Source: Dirofilaria immitis (taxonomy: Eukaryota; Nematoda; Chromadorea; Rhabditida; Onchocercidae). From it: a stretch of 64,000 nucleotides of DNA. This document shows, one piece after another, positions 24,772-38,406 of the stretch. The notes below the pieces were generated by a model. It did no database searches and was not told the DNA's origin. It worked only from the letters and a program-made list of their open reading frames with translations. Where the stretch lies: the NCBI GenBank assembly GCA_024305405.1, contig JAKNDB010000075.1:372001-436000 (forward strand). Reading direction: 5' to 3'. Within the stretch, counting starts at the first letter, position 1. Each line of letters opens with the position of its first letter. Made by a program: the position numbers and the translations under genes.

Positions 24772-25610
24772 TGTGACTGCTGTAAAATTTATCTCTCATT
24801 TAGAATTAAAGGATAATTAAAATCGTCACTGTAATTTGCGTATAAACAAAATAGCCTAGAATTATTTTTTTTTTCTTTTGTTATAGGATGAAATAATCAA
24901 ATCTGAATTTCTTTTCGGCTATAATTAGCTATTCTCATTGATGAATTTTGTAATTCTGATAGAATTTGTTAATGGATTCTTCATGGGCATTTATATGCAA
25001 TCTGAAATGAGATGTACGGAATGTTTAAGAATAATTCGAATTCCGCCAGCAACCTAATATTTGGTTTACACTCTTGGCAGTTACATATGAATTTCGATCT
25101 AAATTACAATACATATTTATGACTTAATCTCAACCCGCATATACAACACCATCTCAAAAATAATCATGCTCGAGATTCTACCTTACCTAATATTGTGCTA
25201 CTAATGTCTCAATCAATAGTTTTGGCATCCTGCCAAAGATCTCGGGCTTTTGTTATTACGTTGATTGTATTGCTACTTTTCATATATGCCGGGAGGTCGG
25301 AAATTTTAGGTCTATTTAAATCACATTTATCTATTACTTATTCCCTCTCTTCCCTTTAAGAAATTTGGTAGTTCCGACTGGAGAATTCTCTATTTCAAAC
25401 ATGATTGCGAATTTCGCGGTTCTGCGAAAATGGTAACGAATACTTTTAAATTCGTATAGTGTGGTGCTTTAGAAAAATCGTCTAGCATTTACTGATTTTA
25501 TATGCTTCATTGAATTTGTTTTGTTTTATTTATTAAATTTAGCCGTAACTTGGTGCTTGTTTTTCGAAAACAGTATTTAGCGATATTACAATGCTAATTA
25601 CGACTTCAGG
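24772..25610. promoter_or_regulatory. Divergent intergenic region between GRASP and cdc-40
   Basis: 839 bases separate two divergent start codons, so the promoters of both genes must lie here or in their first introns. Acceptor-like AG sites sit just before both ATGs (TTTTACAG, 8 bases before the GRASP start; GACTTCAG, 1 base before the cdc-40 start). No TATA-type or other defined motif can be supported by eye. Confidence 0.4.
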
Positions 25611-28600
25611 ATGGAATTACTTCGAACTTATCCGGCCAGCAGTGATGGCGCTTCATCAGACACGGATGATGATGGCGAATTAACACATTATAAAATGATA
25701 ACTTTAAAAACTGTCGATCAGTTGATCCCACTGGTGAACTTGCACCAATTGTTGGTACGAAATTGGATGTCGGTGGCGTACGTTGTATCGATCCACAAAC
25801 CAAGGAGTTGAATTATAATCCGAAATATGAAGAACTTTTTCAGCCCGTGGTATGATTTCTTGGACTTAGTGGAAAAAAAACCAAATTAATTTGTCGTTGA
25901 AAACTCGATTTAATAATATTTGGATTAATAGTAATTCCAACTTAGAATTGAAACAAAATTAATAAGTCCACTTATAAGTAGCAATATAATAGATTTTTTC
26001 AACATATAACTAATTATTCATTTTGCATTCTTTAGAAAATGATTAGAAGCTAATTTGTTATCGAAAACTTGAATTAAAATTTTTAATTCGAGTTTTTAAT
26101 TCGGGAATTGAAGTTTTTTTCTTTTCCGTAGGACGCCTAAGAGAACTGGTTAAACTAATTATTTTCAGGCTGGGCCATCAAATCCTTTTAAATCAGCCAA
26201 TCAGACAGCACCAAAAAATATGCTGACTGGTTTTGTGGAGTCAGCACATGTGAATAATTTTCAATTTGAACAACAGATCAGGTCTTTCGATACTTTAGGA
26301 TTTGCTTGTGATCCGTCTGCTGATCAATATGATCGATTTGTCGGTGATGTAAAGAAGGTATCGTAAAGTTTCCGAAAATTTATAATGAATAGAAATTTAG
26401 GATATTGTCGACAGTTTTAGTAATTTTATATTTTTATTTATCAGTTCTCATGTTTTAGGCCCAGGAAACACAGGGTGCAGGTCTTTTCGAAGGACAGAAG
26501 ACAGGTGGTGAAAAGCGTAGGAGGAAACGGAATATGGATTCCAGTGATGTGGAAGGATATACTGGTATTAGGCTCTGAATTTATTTATGAATTATATACT
26601 TATTCTATTATGAATTATATTCTAATTATCCTGAATCAGCTGACTTCTCTATTAATTTAAGATGCTTTTTATTAATTTTGATGCTCTGTCGTATCCTTTG
26701 TTAAACCAAGATCATTCTAGGACCATGGGCACGGTTTGAGGATGAAGTGGAAGTATCCAGGCCGGATCCGGAATTAGCAAAGGAGTTGGAAGAAATAGTG
26801 AAGAAACGTCAAAAAAATAGTCGCGCAGGTCGTAAAGCAGCACAGCAGCAGGAAGTTATTGCCGATGAATCTTCTACATTACACCGTATAATTTTTTATT
26901 GTGGAAATATAGTGCTAAGAAGTTGTTTTATATTTACAAATATATTTTCAAAAAGATATAAGTTTGATCTTTGTTTGCGAAATAATAAGCTAGCCTTGTT
27001 ATTCTTCATTGCTTCTAGTAATTAAATTATACTTCAAAAAATACTTGTTTCAGTGAAAGAGGCAGAGGATTATCTAGGACGTTCATTTATACATGCACCG
27101 CAATATATTGGTGTAAATTTACGTGAGGATCACATACCGGAACGTTGTTTCATACCTAAGAAACATATTCATACTTATCGTGGACATAATAAAGGCATTA
27201 ACTGTTTGCGGTGGTTCCCGAGGAGTGCACATTTGTTTATCAGTGCTTCTATGGATAGCAAGGTTTGTTAAATGAAATGATTCCAGTCTTCACTTTCATT
27301 TTAGTTCTTGCATCATGTCTCTTTTGGGGTTTCCCGCTTCTTTTTGACATATACATACAGAACTTCATTTTGCAAATGACATGTTTCAGCCGTACCATAT
27401 TTTACACGTTTCGAATTGTGACATCTTGCGGATAGTTGCTTATATTGAACTTTGCAGTAATGAGATTACGATATATTTCTTTTAAAAATTGAAACTCTAG
27501 AGTGTATTTACTATCGAAAAAATTGAAAGTTCCAATTTCAGATTAAATTATGGGAAGTTTATGGAAAACGAAGTGTGGTAAGAACATACGCAGGGCACAA
27601 AATGTCGGTTAAAGATGTCACGTTTAACAATGATGGTACCGAATTCCTCTCAGCATCTTTCGATAGATACATTAAATTGTGGGATACGGAAACAGGTTGA
27701 TATTCTCCTCATTGCTATTCAATGATTTATTTTTAGAAATTTATTCAGTTTGAAAAAGATATCTAAGTTTTGTTCACTTCTTTTTGTTTTAATAGCTATG
27801 TTTTTTGATCTCATTGATTTTTCGATTGTATAATTAATTGGTATTTCGATGCTACAGGCCAAGTTAAACAACGCTTCCACACTGGTCACATACCGTTCTG
27901 TGTAAAGTTTAATCCCGATGAAAATAAGCAAAATATGTTTTTGTCAGGCATGCAAAATAAGAAAATTCTGCAATGGGATACTCGAACAGGTGAAATTGTT
28001 CAGGTAAATGAGGTTTTTATTGTTTCTTTTTCTTCTTATAGTTCACTCATTCATATAATTTTAAGTTATAAATTCAAATGTTAAATTTCGTTTCAGGAAT
28101 ATGATCGTCACTTAGGCATTGTGAATTCGATCACATTTTTTGACAAGAATCGACGATTTTGCTCGACTTCTGACGATAAGTCAATTCGAATTTGGGAATG
28201 GTTAGTATTATTAATATTTGGTTGTATCAAACTGTTAACTAATCGTAAGTCGGTGTAAGGGAAATGATCAGACTAAAAGTTTGCAGTGGTGCTTTCCCCA
28301 AACCGATTGTTGTGTTTAGTTTCTTTTTGTTCAAGATGTCATAGTTTAGCTAGTGCAAATAAGAATGCCAAGCCTTTTGTCCTGTTTTCATTAAAACACT
28401 GAATTGATAAATCAATCCACAGCATATATTTATTTGCACAATTTTTATTTACTGATTTATCCAGGGAAATTCCTGTCGATACAAAACTTATTCAAAATGC
28501 CGGTTTACATTCGATACCGACGATGACAAAGTCTCCAACAGGTTAAAAAATCTCTGAAAATTTGGATTTTTTTAAATCTAGTAGTGTTGTTGCTTCAATG

Positions 28601-29447
28601 TGGAGAGTTGAAAGAAAACATCCGGTGTCTAATAATTGTTTAAACTCATTTCAGAGAAATGGATAGTTGGTCAGTCGATGGATAATCGCATTGTACTATT
28701 CCAACTAATTGATGACAAATTACGGTTTGCCAAGAAGAAAGCATTTAAAGGCCATAATGTTGCTGGCTATGCTTGTTCGGTGGATTTTGCACCAGATATG
28801 AGGTTTTAAAAATAGTACATAATTATTTTTGCCTGATATATGAATTCGTATATTGTATCAAAAATGATTCGGAAAGAATGGATTATATGTTTTTACGAAA
28901 GTGCAAAAATTTCTTTTGAAATTTAGAGAATTTTTTATAATTGCTGAATTCTCTTCTCAAGAAAAAATTTTTAACTATAAAAGACGGTACTTGCTCTTTG
29001 TCTTCTTTTAATTAATTTTGTTTCTGGATTCAATTTCTTTCTGAAATCTGAAATATTAGAGATGAATTTGCATCTTACAAAGCTAATAGCTTGGGGTTAC
29101 CAATTCGTAGGTCAATTTTTTCTCCAAAAAAATTTCTTTTCATTCACTTTTGTTAGCCCAATAATAAAAATTTGTTCAGGAAGCTGTGCATTTCTGTTCA
29201 GAAAATTTGAGATTTTCAAAATTCAAGCTTTTTCACTGAAATAAATGAAGATGGAAATATTGTTTTCAGCTTTCTAACATCGGGTGACGCAGATGGAAAA
29301 GTATTCATTTGGGATTGGCGAAATCATAAAATAGTGGCACGGTGGAAAGCACATGATGACTGTGTTATTTCGACATTGTGGCATCCTCACGAAACTTCTA
29401 GAATGATAACAGGAAGCTGGGACAATGTGGTCAAAATGTGGTCTTGA
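25611..29447 (+). CDS. cdc-40: Pre-mRNA-processing factor 17 (CDC40/PRP17), WD40 splicing factor
   Basis: Eleven exons: 25611-25849, 26169-26357, 26459-26564, 26721-26885, 27054-27262, 27542-27695, 27858-28003, 28097-28200, 28465-28541, 28655-28802, 29270-29447; about 571 residues against about 579 in human CDC40. Matches in order: TKELNYNPKYEELFQPV, GPSNPF, APKNMLTGFVESAHVNNF, FEQQIRSFDTLGFA, GPWARFEDE, the signature YLGRSFIHAPQYIGVNLR, RCFIPKKHIHTYRGHNKG, then WD blades DRYIKLWDTETGQ, CVKFNPDENKQNMFLSGM, GEIVQEYDRHLG, STSDDKSIRIWEW, GHNVAGYACSVDFAPDM and HPHETSRMITGSWD. The factor acts in the second step of splicing. Exon 1 lacks one base at about 25722-25723: before it the frame reads MITLKTVDQ, after it DPTGELAPIVGTKLDVGG. 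Exon 1 is 239 bases and must be 240 for phase. Confidence 0.95.
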
Positions 29448-30365
29448 ATGAATATTTTTGTTTTTGTCGGTTCAGGAGAAAATTTCTAAAACTCCAAATG
29501 TGATTCTTGGAATTTTCTGATGTTTTACATGGAACAATTTCGGTAATAAAACATTTCTAAAGAATTGAAAAACGAATGAAAATTAGTACATATATACAAA
29601 AATCTTACGCATCTAATCGTAAAATGTTATTCGGAAATATCTATTTGTATATTTTCGTTTTTATTTTTCATACATACATTTTTGATCCTAATCGTTTGTT
29701 ATATTTTGCATCTTCTCTGTACTTTGTTACCTATGAAAATAAAAGTAAGACATTTTGGTTTAAAGGAAATTTAAAATTCATTATTTTAAACTCAACAAAT
29801 TGTTTGTTATAATTTCGTTCTTGTTCGAAAATATACGTTTCTTTTTGATGTTATCATTATTCACTTCTTTTTTTTAAGTATCCTTGCTAAAATTCATATT
29901 TTAATGAAATTATAGAAAATGGGTTTCTTTGAATTAGACAAAGTAAAATTTATTAACCCTAAATATGCGACAGAAATGATTTCGTATCATAAGATTAGGC
30001 TGAGACAAAAGGGGTTGTAATTCGTTTGTAGATTTAAATGAATTTTCCAAAAAATAGATGTGGTATTTGGCCATCCTATTGCAACAGTAAAATATAATTG
30101 TGATGGATGCAGTAGATTCTTAATAGTTCTTAGGATAGAAATTCTTGAATAATTATAGCTGTAGGCTTGGGAACAATTAGAGCTTCGCATTGGTTTTTGC
30201 AAAACGTTACTTTTTTATAATCCCATGCATTGTTGCGAGCTGCACTCCGAAAAATTATAAAAGAAGTTGGTCATAGAATCCGGATTTAAAGATATTTGAT
30301 TGTATCGTTTTGTTCCCTTCCATTAAATTTAGTGTTGTTTCTGGGCAACTAGTTATAGTTTTTAG
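29448..30365. other. Intergenic, no gene seen
   Basis: Holds the cdc-40 3' region (several AATAAA-like sites, for example CGGTAATAAAAC at about 29540) and the upstream region of the mL52-like gene. The two genes face the same way but 0.9 kb is wide for a nematode operon. The open frame at 29576-29812 is low complexity and not called. Confidence 0.5.
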
Positions 30366-31268
30366 ATGTACTGCACGGATATATTACGTCCGTCAACTAT
30401 CGGTTATATATACAGTGCCTGTCGTGGATATCGATTTAGGTTTCTGCGTGATTTCAACAAACGTAATGAACCGAAACTGAGGACAATTCCGACAAAGTGG
30501 AAGGGTCGTGTGCAATGGTGGAGAGAACCGTAAGTAAATTGAAATCGTCAAATTCACGTCAGTGTCTTATTTTATGTCACTTCTCACTTCTATCTGTATT
30601 ATTGTTTAAATTACCCAACAAGTCAGCAAATGACTAATTCTACCTTTTATATATTAGATATTTGATTAGATTTCATCTTCCTCTTTATTTATTTACTTTT
30701 TCTTCCAGTGTCTACATTGCACCGCATGTCAATGTCTTACAAAGAGGAGTCGATTTTACCTTTCAAGGTTGTCACTTTTTGATCGAAGACGTAAAAATGG
30801 ATCAACGAAATCATTATAGCTCCAAATGAATAGGAAAAATGACATGAAATTAAAGTTTATTTATAGTAAATGAATAGAATTTCTCAAAAATTGAACGTTT
30901 TCAAATTTTTAATTTGAATTTGATAATAAAGAATATGGCAAGCCAAGATGCATAGCTTCAGACAGCTGTATTTTCAGACGGCCGATCGGTTTATGTAACA
31001 TCTTTGGATGAACTGCGAAGGAAAAAAGAACAAATCGAATTAGGTGTAAGTGCCATTTCTTACTCTTCATAAATCTGATTTTCTGATAGAAAATATCTTC
31101 GTCCTTAATATAGTCTCGAGACTTTTTCAGAAACAAATCGTCAAACTTCTTGGTGAAGTGAACGAAGCATGCAAAATGTACAAATGTCAATTAGAAAACG
31201 AAAAACAAGAGAATGAAAGAAAACTTGCAATAATACCTTTGCCAAAAGGTACGCAAGAGATATCATAA
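30366..31268 (+). CDS. Probable mitochondrial ribosomal protein mL52
   Basis: Exons 30366-30529, 30709-30767, 30978-31045, 31131-31268 give an intact 142-residue protein, one of the few genes here without a frameshift. The N-terminus is basic (YIYSACRGYRFRFLRDFNKR), fitting a mitochondrial presequence. The second half resembles MRPL52: a short aromatic piece GVDFTFQDGRS (human has WSYADGRP), then LDELRRKKEQIELGKQIVKL and a long charged helix with EVNEACKMYKCQLENEKQE. Length is close to human MRPL52 (123). The assignment rests on this pattern and not on strong identity. An acceptor (GTTTTTAG) abuts the ATG, the usual site of spliced-leader addition. Confidence 0.5.
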
Positions 31269-32361
31269 TAGTCGAATGTGTCTCGAGCGAGAGAAGAAAC
31301 ATGTATAAAACTTATTGTTTACGTAAATATGTTTGCTATGGTTTATCGCGACACTGATCGTTTGAAGAGCAAAATGTGCCGAATGTTCAAGTATATATTT
31401 ATTTGCATATGAATTTCTATCCATAAGATGACAGAAATCTAAAGCTAAAAACATTTTTCATATGTTTCTTAATTTGGTCGATTGTATAAATATTGGTGCA
31501 TATAACTGAACAGTATTTCTCTTCCATTATTTTTTGTGAATTTATGGATGTATCAGTAATTGTGATGTTTATGTTTCATCGAAATGGCATATTTGTCGGT
31601 ATCTTTTAACAAATGGATTTATATCTTGTGCACAAATAATATGATTACTAACGGCAAAATCGAGTAATGCCCTGAAAAAGAAATCAGTATTGTGTAATTT
31701 TTTTTTTCGGAGCATTTTCTTTCATTACACTCCTCCAAATTATCATTGCATCTTATCACATTATGGAAAAAAATTTTATGCGTGTATATGTTTTTCTGTT
31801 TTGGCTATAGGAAGCGCAGAGGGTATCAATTTATGCTTGTTATTTTAACATATAATGTAGGAAACAACAGGATTGGTAGGTTATTATTACCTGCATATGA
31901 CATATTCAAATGCAATGGAAATTCTTAATTCTATTTAATTTACTTCTACCTCAATTTTTGGATTACTCAAGTTGTCAATTAATAAACACTGATCATTCTT
32001 ATTATCAGTGCAAAAACAAATTTGTGAAAAGAAAAAGATGAAATTACACCACTAAACAAATACCTTTAGTTTACGATGAAATTTATAGTTAAGGAAACAG
32101 TTATAAATTTGAATGTAACTTCATCATTGATTGATTTCATTTAAAAGAATTAAAAAAGCAAAGTAATCTTTAGGATATATGGAAGAAGATGGTTTAATAT
32201 GATTTTAGATAAGCATAGGAAGGAATCATCATCAAAAATTGTTATAGTAATTATTATTTCCTACGTGGTTGAGTATAGTTATTATTGTTGTATTATGAAA
32301 TTATTACTTGAAAAATGTACAGGCAAAAAGTGAGCATTTTAAGTGAAGTTTGGGGGCAAAC
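31269..32361. other. 3' flank of two convergent genes
   Basis: Between the ends of the mL52-like gene and the phosphatase gene. A possible short last exon of the phosphatase lies at about 32274-32310 on the minus strand (TTTTTCAAG acceptor in the right phase, eight codons, then TAA), but this is weak. Otherwise nothing is seen. Confidence 0.35.
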
Positions 32362-35300
32362 CTGAAAATATACAAATACTGTTCCTTGGTTTGTACTGAT
32401 TGAGCTCGTTTTTGACGTATATAAGCAACCATATCTGCTACCACTAATTCATTACCAGCTACCAATTGCATCAAGCAAAGTTCAATTGCAACCAATGTAC
32501 CACTACGACCTACACCAGCACTACAGTGTACTACAGTACATGTCGGTGAAATTCGTGACTTTTTCAGCAAATAAAACGGTGTTTTGTAATCATTTATTGG
32601 TACCTAGAATAATTTAAACTTATACAAGAAACTATAATGCTATGGTTAAAATGGATTAACTATGATACCTGATTATCAGCCCATGATATCCATTGATAAT
32701 GCATTACGGTAAGGTTTGCATTTTCACGACAAAGCAATAATTGTGTCATGATAATATCATCATTTTTGATTTGCTACGTCCCCGTAACTCAATCCGTATT
32801 CCAGCATGAGTAACTGCTCGAGTTTGTAATCTAAATAGTAAAAACAAAAAAAAAAAAAATCACACCTTTAATTTTTCAAACGTTTTTAGAAGATGCGGCA
32901 AATATTTTAGAATTTTATTACTTGTTTATCTTACTTGTTTACCTTGTTTATGTTAATGTTTACCTTGTTTATATTAATATTATGTAGAAGAAAACAATGG
33001 ATAAATTTATTCAAAGAATAATTCGATCATTCTATTGAAATTTCAATACTTGGCAAAAATATAATTAATCAATACATGGAAATTGAAAATTAATTTGATC
33101 ATCTTTTGTGATATTGATTTGTTAGAGAATTTCAAATGAATGAATCATCGATTTTGAATTTAAAATATTTTCTAAAATTGTGAAATAAAATTATTTCAGA
33201 AACTAACGTTGGTAAATATTCGACACATTTTACTCTATGCTCTTCGATATATTTGCAAAGCATGAATATTAGTCCCGATCGTTCTTGCCAAATCATTTCC
33301 CAAAAATCGTCTACTGTATTTGGTAGCGGACCCTATTAATAATATTAGGAATAGTTAGATAATTCAATTCTGATTACGATTTAATTCATCAAATACGAAA
33401 AGTCTAAAACTTAATGTGAATAATGCGTAAACATATAAATGTAGAAATTTAATAATGAAATATTCATATTTATTATTAAAACATTTGAAATCGAAAACAA
33501 AAAGAATTTAGGCATTTTTTGACGATAACTGAATTTTAATCTTTAGGAAAGCAAGATGTTAATCGATACTTGAGTAAGAATAAAATCATTATGAAGAATT
33601 TTGTGGCGAACATAATTAGCATGTATATAATCTCCACTTCGGCGATGTAAAATAACTCTAGAACTATCTAGACAATATATATCTGAAAAGTGAAACATAA
33701 ATTCTCAAATTTGTAATAAATAACTTTTTAACACTTTCATAATAAAAGCATGAAGCTTATATCAAATATACATGTATATATATAATTACGGTATCGGATC
33801 TAAATTTTAGAACAAATGTATTCTGTTATCAATAAATATTCGAATTTTGTTTTGTTTATGAGTTGAAAAAAGAAGGCGAAAAATCACCGCTATAACGATT
33901 TTTGTGGTAATTTACGGGAAGCATGCCGAGAAAAGCATTCGTTCTCGACGGTTTTATTTCCTGAATTTGTTTGTGCTGTGCAATAAGCGTTTCGATAGAA
34001 GTTCGATTGCACTGCAAACTAATTGTTATACAAATTATTTTTCTAGTCAATTTCATCTTTCTACTACTATCTTCATCATTTTTCATTTTTTCATCGATCC
34101 AATTTTATCCTCTATTTTAATTCAAATACATTGACCTCTTGAATTTGACAAATAAATTAACTTATTTATCAAATTATTTGAAATATAATAAAATAGCTCT
34201 ATTATATTTTACTAAAAATAGTTCTAAATTTTTTGATAGTCATTTCAGAAGATAAAAATCTATGACATCTTTATTGTCCAATTTAATTTAATAAATTTGA
34301 AATGAACAAATTTTCTCACGTAGTTAACAAATTCTTTCATACGTTTTTGCATACGTGTTTCATAGGATAGTACTTGCCCTTTCATATTACTTATTTGAGA
34401 TGAGAATTGCGAATCCTCTTGAGTTAGATGCACAGCGGTCAATCCTTGTTCACCTTTGATTACCTGCATAAGAATAATAAGCATAGAAATCTCTAAAAAT
34501 CTATGAGTTACTTCTATGAACGATATGAAGGCGTAAATCCTATACTATCGTATTTGAAATTATAAAAAATGTTGAAATATTTGATATATTAAGTTCTACG
34601 TTAAGATATCGGAAACTTTACGTCTTTATATTTCAAAAATGAATTTTGAAATTTTATGGCTCATATAATTACAACGCAATTTATGATGTAATTTTATGCC
34701 ATAAAATTTAAAATACTTGACGTAATGTGCTTGTTTGCGTTGGATTTGTATCATATGATATTGAGATATCGTTATTTTCTTTGTTTTTATTAATCATTTG
34801 ATCTAAGAAATTAAATAAAATTATCAAAAAAATAATGATAATAAAATACTATAATAAAAGTTTTTTATTAGTAAGATTAATTAGATATGATAAATGAAAT
34901 ATTGTATCCTTATTAATAATATTAGTTAGATCCGATACAATACCAATACTTTTTAGGAATGTACTATTTAGTCCAATAGTTTTACAATAGATCAGTTGAT
35001 TAAGAATCAGTGATGTTTAATTTACTTATATCTGAATTTTTAGAAGACTGTTATCATTCTTAATTATCTATGCAAAATTTTTAAAACATATCTATTCTAA
35101 AATTGATTTGATATTTTAGGAAGGAAAAAAATTAGAAATATACTTCGAATTAATGCATTCTTTGATTGAATTCGATATTTTCGTGCTTTTATTACTTCTA
35201 AAATAATTACCTTAGATTCTTCGATTAAATTTAAAATTCAAATTCACTTACTGCTACATTAAACTTTAATTATCAAAAAGTACTTTTTAATAATTAAAGT

Positions 35301-36084
35301 TTGAACTCTTTACATTGCCTGTAATTTGTTTTTTTACACTTGCATTTAATTTATTTGACTAAAAAATTGAGCAAATATATTTTATATGATGGAAAATTAC
35401 GATACGATCTAAATATTTCAATAATAATATAAATTTTCAACTTACTAATTTTCTTTCTTGAATCATTGCTACTGTAAAATGAATAATTTCTAATACAATA
35501 TCTTTTCTCGAGAAATTTAGCAATTTTAAAAGTGTAAAAATATAATTCAGTATTTTAAGCATTAACAAAGTAGGATTAAATTTGTTTTATCAATATTGGT
35601 TTGATAATAGAAATGCGATAATAGTAGTAACAATAGTACAGAAATATTCCTTCCCAAATGTTCAAAAGTTGTCAAATTTGCTGACCTTGTCGATGGACTA
35701 TCAATAGTTTCTGTTTTATCATGTCCCTAAACAAAATGATAAATTATTATGTTTTGTAAATCAATTTAAGTTGTAAATTTCGAATGTAAATTTAAGTAAG
35801 ATAAATACAAATTTTTACACAAATATTGAAATAATCGTCGTATTTCAAGCTAATAAATACAATGTTAAACAATTTGATTATTTTATATTTAAAAAAAAAA
35901 GAAAAGACGTAAGGAAAATTTCTAAACTGATCTTTCTACTTAAAAAAATTGTAAATTATTCGTTTAAAAAAAGTGAATAATAAATTATAATAATAACAGA
36001 AAAAGTTGTTGCTTCAGAAACCGATCCTTCAACAGTTGATGCTGACAATCGTTGTTCCGGCGAAGAATTTGTTCGATGCCGCAT
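32362..36084 (-). CDS. Classical protein tyrosine phosphatase, single catalytic domain
   Basis: Exons from ATG at 36084: 35998-36084, 35686-35726, 35446-35471, 34717-34802, 34320-34463, 33888-34011, 33570-33682, 33208-33332, 32669-32830, 32362-32603; at least 383 residues, 3' end unresolved. After a polar N-terminal extension comes a PTP domain: NYHKNRYS and DIYCLDSSRV (KNRY loop), [59 protein letters not shown], the WPD loop as WADNQVP, the P-loop HCSAGVGRSGT, and the Q-loop QTKEQYLYIF. The catalytic Cys, Arg and general-acid Asp are present; the WPD proline is Ala. The nematode cytosolic PTP expansion has this plan. Exon 32669-32830 is one base short (T run 32763-32767 on the plus strand); adding one restores SKNDDIIMTQLLLCRENANL and phase. 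The first four exons are small and less certain. Confidence 0.88.
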
Positions 36085-38406
36085 TTTTATCAAATGTCGA
36101 TCTCTTCAATTTTATTTACATAAATACAAATTTTTTAATATTTTTCTTTTATACCAAAATAATAAATATTTTGGTGTAAAATAACAAATGGGAAAAAGTT
36201 TTATTAAAAGATGAATACATTTTTTAAAGTTAAAATACTTAAAACATTTTTGTTCTTAAAATGTCAAAAGATTAAAAATTTGATAATAAAAATTTTAGTT
36301 TGGAGAAAATTTCGAAAATAAATAATGCTTGATTTACTCTTTTTCTTTTTTTTTTTTGATATTCAATACAAGGTTTTGTATAAATGTGAAGGAGAATTTG
36401 AAAATGTTCGAGAATTTACAAAATGATTTAAAGATGTAAATTATCGTAGTACCCGAGATGATTGTTGGAACGAGGTATTCGTACTTGATGCAATGATTTA
36501 TCATTCTGCTAAAAGATATTTTATTCATTTTTACGAATTTGGTGTAGATTTTCAATTTCTAATATTCTTCAACAAATCTCGTATCCCAGTATTGATACAT
36601 TACAAACATATAGAAATAAGTGAAAGCTATTCAGATAAATCAGATTGAGAATTAAGTAAACCTAATACTTGTAGAAATGACATTAACACAAACTTTATCA
36701 CTTTTTTTCGATAATTTCTGTATTTGTTTTCTTTAATATTTCGACGAATATAATGACTTTTTTAGATGTTTTATCCTGAAATTTATTCAGTATATTTAAT
36801 GATTTTTATGAACGGGTAATAATTGTTATAAGTGCGTGAAACACGTACGTTGAAACTATCTGGACGTCAATTCTTACTTATCCTTTGATATTTTTACCAG
36901 AGAAAAATGCTCAATCATTTTCGAGTTTTCATTTTAGCTCATTTTTTTCTCTATTTTATATAATAATTTTTATATTAATATTTTATTTACATTTGCTTCC
37001 CTAAACATAAATTTTCATTTTATAAAATCATTTAATTAATTGAAATGATCAAACGATTGAATTTTTATTTATTAATTACAAAAAGTTCATAATTAATTTC
37101 AGTTAATGAATCATGATTAAACAAAAGAAATAGTTATTGAATTTAATTATGCAAATTATATTAACTAATATCATTAAGTATAATAAAAATTTTTTGGATG
37201 AAAAAAAGGCATTTTTGTGATAGATTTTAATAAATCAGAAATTTTTAGGCTAATCGATTTTTTTCTTCGTCTTTTTATTGATATCAATTGCAATAATTAT
37301 TTGAGCGTTGACGTGAAAATTTCAGCGTAAATTTTACGTATTTCACGTTAATTTTAGCATAAATTTCATTTCTTGTTAATTACTAATTGACTAATGCTTG
37401 GTTTTGTTTGACGATGTATGCAACATATAATTCATTATTAATTATTATCAAAAACGAATAATTGGATTGATTTAATTCGAGAATTCTATAAAAGAAATTC
37501 TCGAATAAACAATTCACCATATTTCTTCGCTTCATCAATCTTTTTAACAACCGCTCGTCTAATGCTTATGATAAGCGTAAAAATAAATCAATGAAATTTA
37601 TTTTGAATTATATTTTAAGAAGAAAAGAATGATCACTTGTTTCCTTCATTATTCAAATTTTCATTCTCTATGATTCCATAAAAATAATGGCTTCAATTTA
37701 TCAGATCGATAAAATTTAATTTTAGTTTGATAATATATTTGCATCTTATCATTAGCTTCAAAGAGATAAATAATTTGAATACTTTATCTTATCAGTATAT
37801 GGGCAAATTTTATTAATTAAAATATAGAAATATAATTTTAAAAAGCAAAAAAAATGTCATTTTTATCACGTATCACTTACGTGAGAATGAGCAACAAACA
37901 TTTTTCTGCTTAAGTAACTAGATTTTTGTTTTATATACATGTGCATATATTATCATCATCATCATCAGTAGTAGCAGTAGTAGGAGTACATTCTCGATCA
38001 CTTATTTTATCGCCTAAGCTGTATTCTTTTATCATTCTTTCTATCATCTAATATATAGATATCGATAGGTACAAGATATTTAGGAATAGAATCTTTTTGA
38101 GATAATACAATGCTCAATTGCAGTTGAGCAAGTTTATCGATATGTCAAGAGTGTCGAATAGTTTCCCATATCTTTCTTTCATTGCTATTTTTGATGCCTA
38201 AATGTTATGCGTAATTTTTTTTTTCAATCATATAAGTAATTCTTTTTCAGGCCAATTTGCATATTCCTTTCTGGATTATTTTGGCCTATTTTCATATCTT
38301 AAGAAGTATTCCTCTATTTCACTAATAAATAATTACTAGTATAATCTCGAGATAAAAATAAAATAATCTGATCTAAATATTTGTTCAAATTACGCTTTTT
38401 TTTCTT
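36085..38406. other. Intergenic, AT-rich, no gene seen
   Basis: Upstream flank of the phosphatase gene. No exon I can support. It contains short simple repeats, for example an ATC run at about 37962-37977 followed by AGTAGTAGC repeats, and a small hairpin TGCTCAATTGCAGTTGAGCA at about 38111-38130. Confidence 0.5.

Noticed and set aside
25611..25811. Reading the first cdc-40 exon as a complete 66-residue protein
   Set aside because: The frame change at 25722 and continuation DPTGELAPIVG … NYNPKYEELF match CDC40; the short frame is the product of a missing base.
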